Shown: piece by piece, positions 1 to 5,218 of the stretch
Numbering within the stretch: position 1 is the first letter of the stretch
How the letters are laid out: every line of letters starts with the position of its first letter
From: Trebonia sp.
GTDB taxonomy: Bacteria > Actinomycetota > Actinomycetes > Streptosporangiales > Streptosporangiaceae
Direction: 5' to 3'
Length of the DNA stretch: 5,332 nucleotides
Assembly (NCBI GenBank): GCA_030038035.1
Contig: JASHPP010000825.1
Span: 1 to 5,332, forward strand
The notes under the pieces: model-generated
The model's database searches: none
Told to the model about the DNA's origin: nothing
Seen by the model: the letters and a program-made list of their open reading frames with translations, nothing else
Translations under genes and position numbers: made by a program

Positions 1-543
1 GTCGCGGGGGCACCGCAGGGCCTGGACCGGCAGGACATCGAGGACGTGCCGATCGAGGCCTTCGACCGGCAGATCGCGGTGAACCTGCGGGGCACCTACC
101 TGATGTCCAGGTTCGCCGTGCCGCACATGCGGGCGCAGCGCTGGGGCCGGATCATCAACATCTCCAGCCAGGCCGGCCAGGTCGCGGCGGCCATGTCGAC
201 CGCGTACTCGGCCTCGAAGGCGGGCATCCTCGGATTCACCCGGGCGCTGTCCGCCGACGTGGCGCCGTGGGGGATCACGGTGAACGCGATCGCGCCGGGG
301 ATGGTCGCGACCAGCCGCTCGATGCTGTCCCTCGACCCGGCGCTCGACGTGGACGCGGAGGTCAAGCGGCGCGGCGCCATGCTGGCCGTCGGCCGCTCCG
401 GCTACCCCGAGGACATCGCCGCGGCGGTGGCGTACCTGGCGTCGGACGCGTCCGGTTACATGACCGGCCAGACGCTGGTCCTCGACGGGGGCGGCGCGGG
501 CTCGATGTTCGCGAAAAAGCCGCCAGAGGCCAATCCCGTCTAG
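1..543 (+). CDS. Short-chain dehydrogenase/reductase (SDR), 5' end outside window
   Basis: NAD(P)-dependent oxidoreductase of the classical SDR (FabG-like) family, presumably cytosolic. The frame is open from base 1 to the TAG at 541-543 and gives 180 residues. The Rossmann dinucleotide-binding part (TGxxxGIG, NNAG) must lie upstream, and the first visible residues (VAGAPQG) look like those that normally follow NNAG. Visible family features: N28 in VNLRGTYL, the catalytic serine in INISS (S56), Y69-x3-K73 in AYSASK, the VNAIAPGMV block after the active site, and the C-terminal GQTLVLDGG motif. The serine-tyrosine spacing of 13 is the usual one. About 80-100 N-terminal residues are missing compared with a normal 250-280-residue SDR. 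The substrate cannot be read from sequence. A terminator-like hairpin follows 24 bases after the stop, suggesting the transcript ends here. Confidence 0.93.
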   Translation, partial: VAGAPQGLDRQDIEDVPIEAFDRQIAVNLRGTYLMSRFAVPHMRAQRWGRIINISSQAGQVAAAMSTAYSASKAGILGFTRALSADVAPWGITVNAIAPGMVATSRSMLSLDPALDVDAEVKRRGAMLAVGRSGYPEDIAAAVAYLASDASGYMTGQTLVLDGGGAGSMFAKKPPEANPV

Positions 544-566
544 CCGGCGATGACACGGGCTGACTG

Positions 567-593
567 CGGCGGGCGGCGTCAGCCGCGCCGCCG
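567..593 (+). terminator. Hairpin after the SDR gene, probable terminator
   Basis: Bases 567-577 pair with 582-593 around the loop GTCA, giving 11 base pairs, all G-C, with one bulged G at 587. It lies 24 bases after the SDR stop codon. No T-tract follows, which is common for actinomycete terminators. Function is inferred from position and stem strength. Confidence 0.6.
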
Positions 594-715
594 GCTAACA
601 GGCACTTGTATTCGTTGTCATCTGGACGTGATAGTGCTGCGCGAAGCGCGTTTGCGCTGGTGACCTGGTGTGCGCCGGCACCGGCTAAAACCTCCCGACG
701 AGCTGCCGGGTTTCA

Positions 716-745
716 TTCACGAAACGAACTAATTCGAAATATATT
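716..745 (+). promoter_or_regulatory. Candidate sigma70-type promoter for the MetE-like gene
   Basis: TTCACG at 716-721 (four of six matches to TTGACA) and TATATT at 740-745 (five of six matches to TATAAT) are separated by 18 bases in the most AT-rich part of the intergenic region. Transcription would begin near 751-752, so the transcript would carry a leader of about 190 bases including the strong hairpin at 780-814. This is a visual match only. Confidence 0.4.
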
Positions 746-769
746 CCCTAATGTTAGGCAGCCGCATTT

Positions 770-833
770 GGTGGTGTAACCCGCGTCAGCCGTCCGCCGG
801 ACGGCTGACGCGGGCAAAGTCGCAGGTGGTGTA
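770..833. repeat. 9-bp direct repeats flanking the 35-bp palindrome
   Basis: GGTGGTGTA occurs at 770-778 and again at 825-833, one copy on each side of the perfect palindrome at 780-814. The arrangement resembles a target-site duplication around a very small insert, but the segment between carries nothing else recognisable, so chance cannot be excluded. Confidence 0.45.
780..814. terminator. Perfect 35-bp palindrome: terminator or attenuator hairpin
   Basis: CCCGCGTCAGCCGTCCG at 780-796 is followed by a single C (797) and then its exact reverse complement at 798-814. As RNA this folds into a 16-bp stem with a 3-base loop. No T-run follows. It sits about 240 bases after the SDR stop and 130 bases before the MetE-like start, downstream of the candidate promoter. 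It may be a second SDR terminator, or an attenuator in the MetE-like leader. The motif GCGTCAGCCG is shared with the hairpin at 567-593. Confidence 0.65.
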
Positions 834-898
834 TGAGAAATCATCTGGCGGGATTTCCTTTCCGGCCCGGCAGCCCTGCCCTGGCGCGGCCGCCCCGG

Positions 899-910
899 AT
901 CGTATACGAT
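899..910. promoter_or_regulatory. 12-bp perfect palindrome, candidate operator
   Basis: ATCGTATACGAT is a perfect palindrome ending 33 bases before the MetE-like ATG. CCGG flanks it on both sides (895-898 and, after one base, 912-915), which nearly extends the symmetry. The right half includes TACGAT (905-910), which fits a TAnnnT -10 element and would give a leader of about 25 bases, but no good -35 is visible. A repressor site overlapping a proximal promoter is a reasonable reading. No regulator gene lies nearby to support it. Confidence 0.4.
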
Positions 911-932
911 GCCGGTACCCGTCGCCGACCCT

Positions 933-938
933 GAGGAT
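933..938 (+). promoter_or_regulatory. Ribosome-binding site of the MetE-like gene
   Basis: GAGGAT ends five bases before the ATG at 944. It supports this start over the other frames that cross the region. Confidence 0.7.
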
Positions 939-943
939 GAGCC

Positions 944-2065
944 ATGTCGCCGAGGACAACTCCTCCGTTCCGTGCGGACCACGTCGGCAGCCTGCTCCGG
1001 CCGCCGGAGCTGCGGCGGGCCCGCGACGACTTCGCGGCGGGGAACATCACCGCGGGCGAGCTGCGGAACGCCGAGGACGCTGCCATCCGCGACGCGGTGG
1101 CGCTGCAGCAGGACGTCGGCCTGCGGTCGGTGACCGACGGCGAGTTCCGCCGTCACTCCTGGCACATGGACTTCATCTACCAGATCGGCGGCATCGAGAA
1201 GGTGCCAGGGCACCTGCTATCGCGGTTCCGCAACGCCGACGGCACGATCGAGTTCACCCCGGACGCGATCCACGTGAGCCGCCGGGTCAGCATGGACAAG
1301 ACGATCTTCGGCGACGACTTCGCGTTCCTGCAGTCGATCGCGGGGGACTCGGTCCCGAAGCTCACGATCCCGGCGCCGTCGATGGTGCACTACCGGTCCG
1401 GGCTGTCCGCCGTGATCGACCAGTCCGTCTACCCGGACCCCGAGGAGTTCTGGAGTGACGTGTCCGCCGCGTACGCCGAGGAGGTGCGCAGGCTCGGCGA
1501 GCAGGGCTGCACCTACCTGCAGATCGACGACACGTCGCTGGCCTATCTCAACGACCCGGCACAGCGCGAGTACATCGCCGAGCGCGGCGAGGACGCCGAG
1601 CACATGCACCTGCGCTACATCAGCCTGATCAACGACGCGGTCAAGGACAAGCCGGCCGGCATGACGATCGCCACGCACATGTGCCGCGGCAACTACCGGT
1701 CCTCGTGGGTCGCCTCTGGCGGCTACGACTTCGTCGCCGAGGCGATGTTCAGCGAACTCGACGTGGACGGGTTCTTCATGGAGTACGACGACGAGCGGTC
1801 CGGCGGGTTCGAGCCGCTGCGCTTCGTCCCCGCGGGCAAGCAGATCGTGCTCGGCCTGGTGACCACCAAGCGGCCGGAACTCGAGTCCAAGGACGAGCTC
1901 AAGCGCCGGATCGACGAGGCCGCCACGTACGCGCCGCTCGACCAGCTGTGCCTGTCCGGCCAGTGCGGCTTCTCCTCCACGGTCGAGGGCAACTCGCTCA
2001 CCCGGGACGAGGAAATCGCCAAGCTCCGCCTCATCGTCGAGACCGCCCGCGAAGTGTGGGGCTGA
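944..2065 (+). CDS. Stand-alone methionine synthase II (MetE C-terminal domain) family protein
   Basis: Zinc-dependent thiol alkyl-transferase fold of the cobalamin-independent methionine synthase family, 373 residues. The length and the opening FRADHVGSLLRP fit the short YxjG/YxjH-type group, which lacks the N-terminal half of full MetE (about 750 residues). The expected zinc ligands are all present: H245 and C247 in THMCRGN, E280 in FMEYDDE and C341 in SGQCGF. D195 in QIDDTS corresponds to the homocysteine-contacting aspartate region of MetE. The ATG is supported by GAGGAT upstream and by the match at the N terminus. Family members include proteins annotated as 5-methyltetrahydropteroyltriglutamate-homocysteine methyltransferase and the related epoxyalkane:coenzyme M transferases, so the methyl donor and thiol acceptor are open. 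It appears to be transcribed alone: hairpins precede it and IS debris begins five bases after its TGA. Intact, with no signal peptide. Confidence 0.92.
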   Translation: MSPRTTPPFRADHVGSLLRPPELRRARDDFAAGNITAGELRNAEDAAIRDAVALQQDVGLRSVTDGEFRRHSWHMDFIYQIGGIEKVPGHLLSRFRNADGTIEFTPDAIHVSRRVSMDKTIFGDDFAFLQSIAGDSVPKLTIPAPSMVHYRSGLSAVIDQSVYPDPEEFWSDVSAAYAEEVRRLGEQGCTYLQIDDTSLAYLNDPAQREYIAERGEDAEHMHLRYISLINDAVKDKPAGMTIATHMCRGNYRSSWVASGGYDFVAEAMFSELDVDGFFMEYDDERSGGFEPLRFVPAGKQIVLGLVTTKRPELESKDELKRRIDEAATYAPLDQLCLSGQCGFSSTVEGNSLTRDEEIAKLRLIVETAREVWG

Positions 2066-2069
2066 AGCT

Positions 2070-2104
2070 ACCCCTAGGGTCAATGCCGGGGAGTTAGGGT
2101 CCGG
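2070..2104 (-). repeat. IS 3' terminal repeat, copy 1
   Basis: This stretch, which contains CAATGCCGGGGAGTTA, matches the reverse complement of 4021-4054 at about 31 of 35 positions, with one single-base gap. The complement of TTA at 2094-2096 is the transposase stop codon. Sequence similarity between the two copies stops just outside the ACCCC at the border, which defines the IS edge five bases after the stop of the MetE-like gene. Confidence 0.8.
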
Positions 2105-3456
2105 TGGCGGGGTTCAAGGACCGTCGTCGGCGTGTCGCGGGTTTGTCCTGGTAATCGGTGATGGTGGTCACGCTGGTGATCCGCAGGCTGGCGGAGGGTT
2201 TGCCGGGCGGGTTCTTGTTCCAGCGGCTGAGCGGGGATTTGACCTTGCGTGCGCAGACGCGGGGGCGGCGCGGGCCGTGCAGGCTGGCCAGGACGGCGCG
2301 GCCGGTCTCGCCGGCCAGGTCCGGGGTGGCGGGGAGGATGCCGCGGGCACTGGTGACCGTGAGCTGGGCGGTTTCGACGGCGATCTGGTAGCTGGCCCGG
2401 TCGGGGTCGGTTCCCGGGACGGTCTGCACGGCGTCGGTGACCGCGATCCGCAGTGCCTGGTATAGCGCCAGCAGTGCCCGCATCTCCCGCTTGACGCCCT
2501 CGGGGTCACCCGAGGGCGTCACCCGTCCGGTCAGCGGGGTGTGCCGCAAGGCGAGATAGCTGACCTCGTGCTCCCATCTTTGGTGATAGAGGGTGATCAA
2601 GGCGCCGGCGGGATAGGCGCGCCAGTCCAAGATCGTGGTGGCCAGCCGGTAGCAGTCGCCGTAGCGGGTGCCGTCGTGGCAGGTGACCCTCACATCAGCG
2701 GGGATGATGCGGACCTTGACCCCGCCGATGACTGACAGGAACGACCCGTCGGGGAACCGCTGCAGTACCGGCGGGCGGCGGGCGGGCGTCCAGCAGGTGG
2801 AGCAGCTTGCGGGCCCGGGTGGTCTCCCCGTCGGCCGGGGAGCCGAACACCGCGCCGGTCAGCGCCCTGGTGCCGGTCTCGCATAGGGTCATCAGCCGGA
2901 TCGCCGGGTAGCCGGTCTCGCCCAGCGCCGCGTTGAGCTTCCCCAGCCAGGACCGGTTCAGCTCGCTGTCGGGGACACGGATGGACTGGCAGCCGTCGAA
3001 GGCCACCGTCCGGTACCGGCCGGACATCACCCCCGGGGTCCGCGGCCAGGCCAGCGGCCCGGCCAGCACCTCGAACAGGGCCTTCAGCGGGGCAGCGCCG
3101 ATCCGCCGCCGAAGGCCCCGCAGGGCCTTGAGGTCCGGGACCACCGCATCCAGCGCATCAGTCAGTTTCGCCCAGACCCCCTGGTACCCGGCACCGGGAA
3201 ACAAGACGATCCCGAGCACGAAATACAGCCCCGCCCGCGAGGGCAGCAGCCGCAGCCGCCGCCCGGTGGCCCCCGTCTCCGCCAGCACCGCATCCGCCAG
3301 CCCGAACGGCACGATCTGCGTCAGCTCACCCAGATGACCCGGGCCGAACACCCCCGCAGCCACCGTAATCGTCCTGCTAACCGACGTGACAGCAGAACAG
3401 ATGGCAGACCGAACGCGCGACGGAGGTCCTTCGCGGCAGGTGATCTTGGTCGGCAC
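2094..3456 (-). pseudogene. IS4-family transposase, broken by a deletion and frameshift (copy 1)
   Basis: DDE transposase of the IS4 family with its usual N-terminal region (GPGHLGELTQIVPF, then LPSRAGLYFVLGIVLFPG). The first part (3456 to about 2775) has the first catalytic aspartate, D154 in TVAFDGC, and continues through NRSWLGK and LMTLCETGTRAL to KLLHLLDA. It should then continue through the block holding the second catalytic aspartate (a DRGF-type motif). Instead the sequence jumps, inside the GC-rich run at about 2769-2787, to RPPVLQRFPDGSF in another frame. That second frame continues to 2094 and holds the third acidic residue in YHQRWEHE (Y-x2-R-x3-E, glutamate codon 2565-2567). From memory of full-length relatives, some 30-40 residues are missing. 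The original frame ends at a TGA shortly after the junction. The GTG at 3456 is the nominal start but is weakly supported. The protein is almost certainly inactive. Confidence 0.88.
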
Positions 3457-3475
3457 CCGTCATGCCGGACCTCCG
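3421..3475 (-). promoter_or_regulatory. Inverted repeat able to hide the transposase ribosome-binding site
   Basis: CGGAGGTCC at 3421-3429 has its exact reverse complement at 3467-3475. On the transposase transcript (- strand) the upstream arm is CGGAGGTCC, containing the Shine-Dalgarno sequence GGAGGT, and the downstream arm GGACCTCCG lies within the start of the reading frame. Pairing would enclose the ATG at 3463-3461 and the GTG at 3456 in a 37-base loop. This resembles the inhibitory hairpins known from some IS transcripts, but the function here is inferred. Confidence 0.4.
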
Positions 3476-3500
3476 TTGCTCATGACCTCCGTTGCTCATG
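3468..3500. repeat. 16-bp perfect tandem duplication upstream of the transposase
   Basis: ACCTCCGTTGCTCATG is present at 3469-3484 and immediately again at 3485-3500. The preceding G at 3468 also matches the G at 3484. Read on the - strand, each unit ends in GGAGGT, so the duplication doubles the ribosome-binding-site sequence in front of the copy 1 transposase. Confidence 0.9.
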
Positions 3501-3564
3501 TCCGGCGAACACCGCGCACCCAGCCAATAGCCCCCGCTCCGGCCGCTACCCGGCCTCCCTGACT

Positions 3565-3617
3565 GGGCCGGCTGCGCCAACGGCCCGGCTGTATCGGGCC
3601 GGCTGCGCCAACGGCCC
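3565..3617. repeat. Two 22-bp direct repeats, each a hairpin
   Basis: The same 22 bases occur at 3565-3586 and 3596-3617, a period of 31. Each unit begins GGGCCG and ends CGGCCC, so each can form a 6-bp stem with a 10-base loop. The unit may be a duplicated piece of the copy 2 transposase: it loosely resembles the part coding for LAGPLAWP in copy 1. That assignment is weak. Confidence 0.8.
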
Positions 3618-3630
3618 AATTGCCTCGCTT

Positions 3631-4031
3631 ACCGGACGGTGGCCTTCGGCGGCTGTCGGCCGCCGATACCCCGCCGAACCGGGCCTGGCCGGGCAAGATG
3701 AAAACATCCCCCGGCCAGGTCGGCTACCCGGTCATCCAGCTCATGACGCTCGCGAGAGAGGGACCCGCGCGCTGCCCGGCGCGGCCTTCGGCTCCGCCAG
3801 CACCGCTGACGGGGAGCTGGCCCGGGCGCGCAAGCTGCCGCACCTGCCGGATGCCACCCGGCACACCCTGCCCGGCGGCCGGGTACCGCGCTCCGGCGAC
3901 CGGCCGGCCTTCAACAGGAGACGCGGACGCTCTCGGCCCTGTGCCAGGCGCCCCGGATCGCCATCGCCGACACCATCCAGGCCATCCCGGGCCGCCGCCG
4001 ACGATCCTTGACCACTGCTCCCGGACCTTAA
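3631..4031 (+). pseudogene. IS4-family transposase remnant with internal deletions (copy 2)
   Basis: Recognised by matching copy 1 block by block across three frames. In order: YRTVAFGGC (3630-3656), where the first catalytic aspartate codon has become GGC glycine at 3648-3650; NRAWPGK and VGYPVIQLMTL; GTRALPGAAFGS to ARKLPHLPDA; then directly RHTLPGGRVPRSGD; then ETRTLSALCQAPRIAIADTI (3918-3977); and finally RRRRSLTTAPGP before TAA at 4029-4031. In copy 1 the last two blocks read MRALLALYQALRIAVTDAV and RRRRSLNPATGP. One deletion therefore removes everything from after HLLDA to RHT, including both the second aspartate and the catalytic glutamate, and another removes most of the C-terminal region. 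Frame changes occur between blocks. The left limit is uncertain, and weak similarity may begin near 3550. It cannot encode a working transposase. Confidence 0.82.
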
Positions 4032-4054
4032 CTCCCCAGCATTGCCCCTGGGGT
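4021..4054 (+). repeat. IS 3' terminal repeat, copy 2
   Basis: Inverted counterpart of 2070-2104, containing TTAACTCCCCAGCATTG. The copy 2 stop codon TAA (4029-4031) occupies the same place within the repeat as the copy 1 stop, showing that this is the same end of the same type of IS. Similarity ends after GGGGT at 4050-4054. Confidence 0.8.
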
Positions 4055-4089
4055 TGACCGGCGAGCGAGCCACGCCCTGTGCCCACCCC

Positions 4090-5025
4090 CTACCGTTTCG
4101 CGGGGGCGGCGCGCCAGGTCCCGGGGGCGCCGGGGCGGCTCGCGGCAAGGGCGGCGCCCGTCGCGACCACGGCCAGCAGGGCCGTCGCCAGGCTCAGCGC
4201 GGACACCACGCTGACGTTGAGGACCAGCCAGCCGCTCAGCACGGCGCCCGCGAGCATGGTGGCGACCACCTGCAGACGGCGGCCGAGGTCCACCCTGGCC
4301 GCCGCCCGGATCGCGCCGGTACCGCGGATCACCCCACGGAAGTCGGCGCTGAGGCCGGTCAGCGTCATCGTGAGCACGGTCGTGGTCATGTCAGGCACGG
4401 CCAGCCTGCGCGCGACCGCGTTCTGGATGCCCATCGCGACGGCGAGGAGCGCGGCGACGGCGTCGGTGACCGCGGGGCCGAACGCGCCCCCGGTCATGCC
4501 CAGCGTGCCGTGGCTGACCCCGCGCGCGCCCGATGACGCGGCGAGGATCAGCGCGATGCCGGCGAAGACCAGTTCCGCGGCGGCGCCCGCCCGCAGCAGC
4601 ACCCCGCGGTCATGGCCCGCCCTGGTCGCCAGCGTGCCGCCGGCCGCCGCGCCAACGAGGAAGCCGGCCAGCGCGAACAGCGAGGCGCTGAGCGAGAACC
4701 CCGGCGCGCCGACGGCGGCGAAGCCGGCGAACACCACGTTCCCTGTCATGTTGGCGACGAAGACCCGGCCGAGGGCCAGGATCGACACCGCGTCCACGAT
4801 GCCGGTGACCGCCGTGAGGATGAGCAGCAGCCCGGGCAGCGGCCCGTACCCCGGATCGGCGAGCACGGCGCGGAGCAGCCGGCGTGGCGCCCAGCACAGG
4901 CCCGCGGGCCGGCAGGCCACCGTGGCCTTCGTTGTCGTTATCGGTTCGGTCACCGGTCGGTCACCGGGGGCCGAATGCACGGCGTCCTGGGTGGTTGTCA
5001 CGATATCCTCCGGCGCATCAGGCAT
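4090..5025 (-). CDS. DUF1275 / YoaK-type integral membrane protein
   Basis: Membrane protein of the YoaK (DUF1275) family, whose transported substrate or role is not established. It has 311 residues. Family marks: TAVTGIVDAVSILALGRVFV (71-90) running into the conserved ANMTGN (91-96), MGIQNAVARRL (198-208) and VPDMTTTVLT (210-219). Hydrophobic, probably membrane-spanning segments lie at about 63-82, 95-107, 112-132, 142-163, 184-203, 252-270 and 273-295. The first 60 residues are hydrophilic, rich in T, A and P, and form an extension compared with the roughly 220-250 residues I regard as typical. The ATG at 5025 is kept because GGGAGA lies five bases upstream and no better internal start is seen. 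It converges on the MetE-like gene, with IS debris between them. Its TAG stop is about 35 bases from the IS edge, and the gene looks intact. Confidence 0.88.
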   Translation of the reverse strand: MPDAPEDIVTTTQDAVHSAPGDRPVTEPITTTKATVACRPAGLCWAPRRLLRAVLADPGYGPLPGLLLILTAVTGIVDAVSILALGRVFVANMTGNVVFAGFAAVGAPGFSLSASLFALAGFLVGAAAGGTLATRAGHDRGVLLRAGAAAELVFAGIALILAASSGARGVSHGTLGMTGGAFGPAVTDAVAALLAVAMGIQNAVARRLAVPDMTTTVLTMTLTGLSADFRGVIRGTGAIRAAARVDLGRRLQVVATMLAGAVLSGWLVLNVSVVSALSLATALLAVVATGAALAASRPGAPGTWRAAPAKR

Positions 5026-5030
5026 CCGTA

Positions 5031-5036
5031 TCTCCC
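5031..5036 (-). promoter_or_regulatory. Ribosome-binding site of the DUF1275 gene
   Basis: GGGAGA on the - strand, five bases before the ATG at 5025-5023. It decides the long N-terminal form of the protein. Confidence 0.6.
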
Positions 5037-5129
5037 AACCCCCAGGAGGGCATCTGGCATCTCAGCAGACTCATAGATATCCGTGATCGACATAATCTCG
5101 ATGGCTGCTCACCGCGCCGCGCCCACGCA

Positions 5130-5148
5130 GGTTAACGCTGCGTTAGCC
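5130..5148. promoter_or_regulatory. 19-bp near-perfect palindrome, candidate operator
   Basis: GGTTAACGC and GCGTTAGCC are arranged around a central T, with eight of nine positions symmetric and the ninth a T:G pair. It lies about 105 bases upstream of the DUF1275 start. The size and symmetry fit a TetR-like dimer site, but no regulator gene is in view. Confidence 0.4.
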
Positions 5149-5218
5149 AGCTTTGTGGCGCGACACAAGGGCGGAGCGTGGCCGGGCGTGCGGGGATACA
5201 ACCCAGCACGCGCCAACC

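Larger units (their letters stand above)
544..943. other. Intergenic region with structured leader elements
   Basis: Four hundred bases without a supportable gene. The part from about 600 to 760 is clearly less GC-rich than the genes on either side, most strongly at 711-755. It contains a hairpin at 567-593, small hairpins such as AGCGC-GTTT-GCGCT at 645-658 and GCCG-GCAC-CGGC at 674-685, a candidate promoter at 716-745, a perfect 35-bp palindrome at 780-814 and a 12-bp palindrome at 899-910. I looked for cobalamin and SAM riboswitch signatures, since the next gene is MetE-like, and recognised none. Open frames crossing this part run on out of frame into the next gene and look like GC-rich chance frames. 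Confidence 0.7.
2070..4054. mobile_element. Two decayed IS4-family copies joined head to head
   Basis: The whole gap between the two convergent genes is IS-derived. A - strand transposase remnant (2094-3456) and a + strand remnant (about 3631-4031) diverge from a central stretch near 3457-3630. Each runs outward into a matching ~35-bp end that contains its own TAA stop. Because both outer ends are 3' (C-terminal side) ends, this is an inverted pair and not a single IS. No target-site duplication is visible outside 2070 and 4054. The 5' terminal repeat of either copy is not clear. The best candidate is a weak match at about 3517-3535, read on the - strand. Neither copy could supply a working transposase. 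Confidence 0.85.

Noticed and set aside
600..943. Cobalamin, SAM or SAH riboswitch upstream of the MetE-like gene
   Set aside because: Expected from the gene family, but I recognised no conserved core of these classes. A covariance-model search would settle it.
751..1458. 235-codon + strand frame across the intergenic region and into the MetE-like gene
   Set aside because: It overlaps a clearly recognisable gene in another frame and shows no family motif. Its product is arginine/proline-rich, as expected from a shifted GC-rich frame. Only its first codons are kept as a speculative leader.
1217..2083. 288-codon - strand frame opposite the MetE-like gene
   Set aside because: Antisense shadow of a gene with all catalytic residues. 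The composition (V, D, R, H, A runs) is typical of such shadows.
3468..3617. CRISPR-like repeats near the IS junction
   Set aside because: There are only two units of each repeat, the spacers are absent or nine bases long, and no cas gene is present. These are local duplications.
3334..4011. 225-codon + strand frame over the centre of the IS region
   Set aside because: It runs antisense through the start of copy 1 and picks up only one of the three frames of the copy 2 remnant, so it is not a gene.
4079..5086. 335-codon + strand frame opposite the DUF1275 gene
   Set aside because: Shadow frame rich in A, T, S, P and R with no motif. The - strand protein matches a known family along its length.
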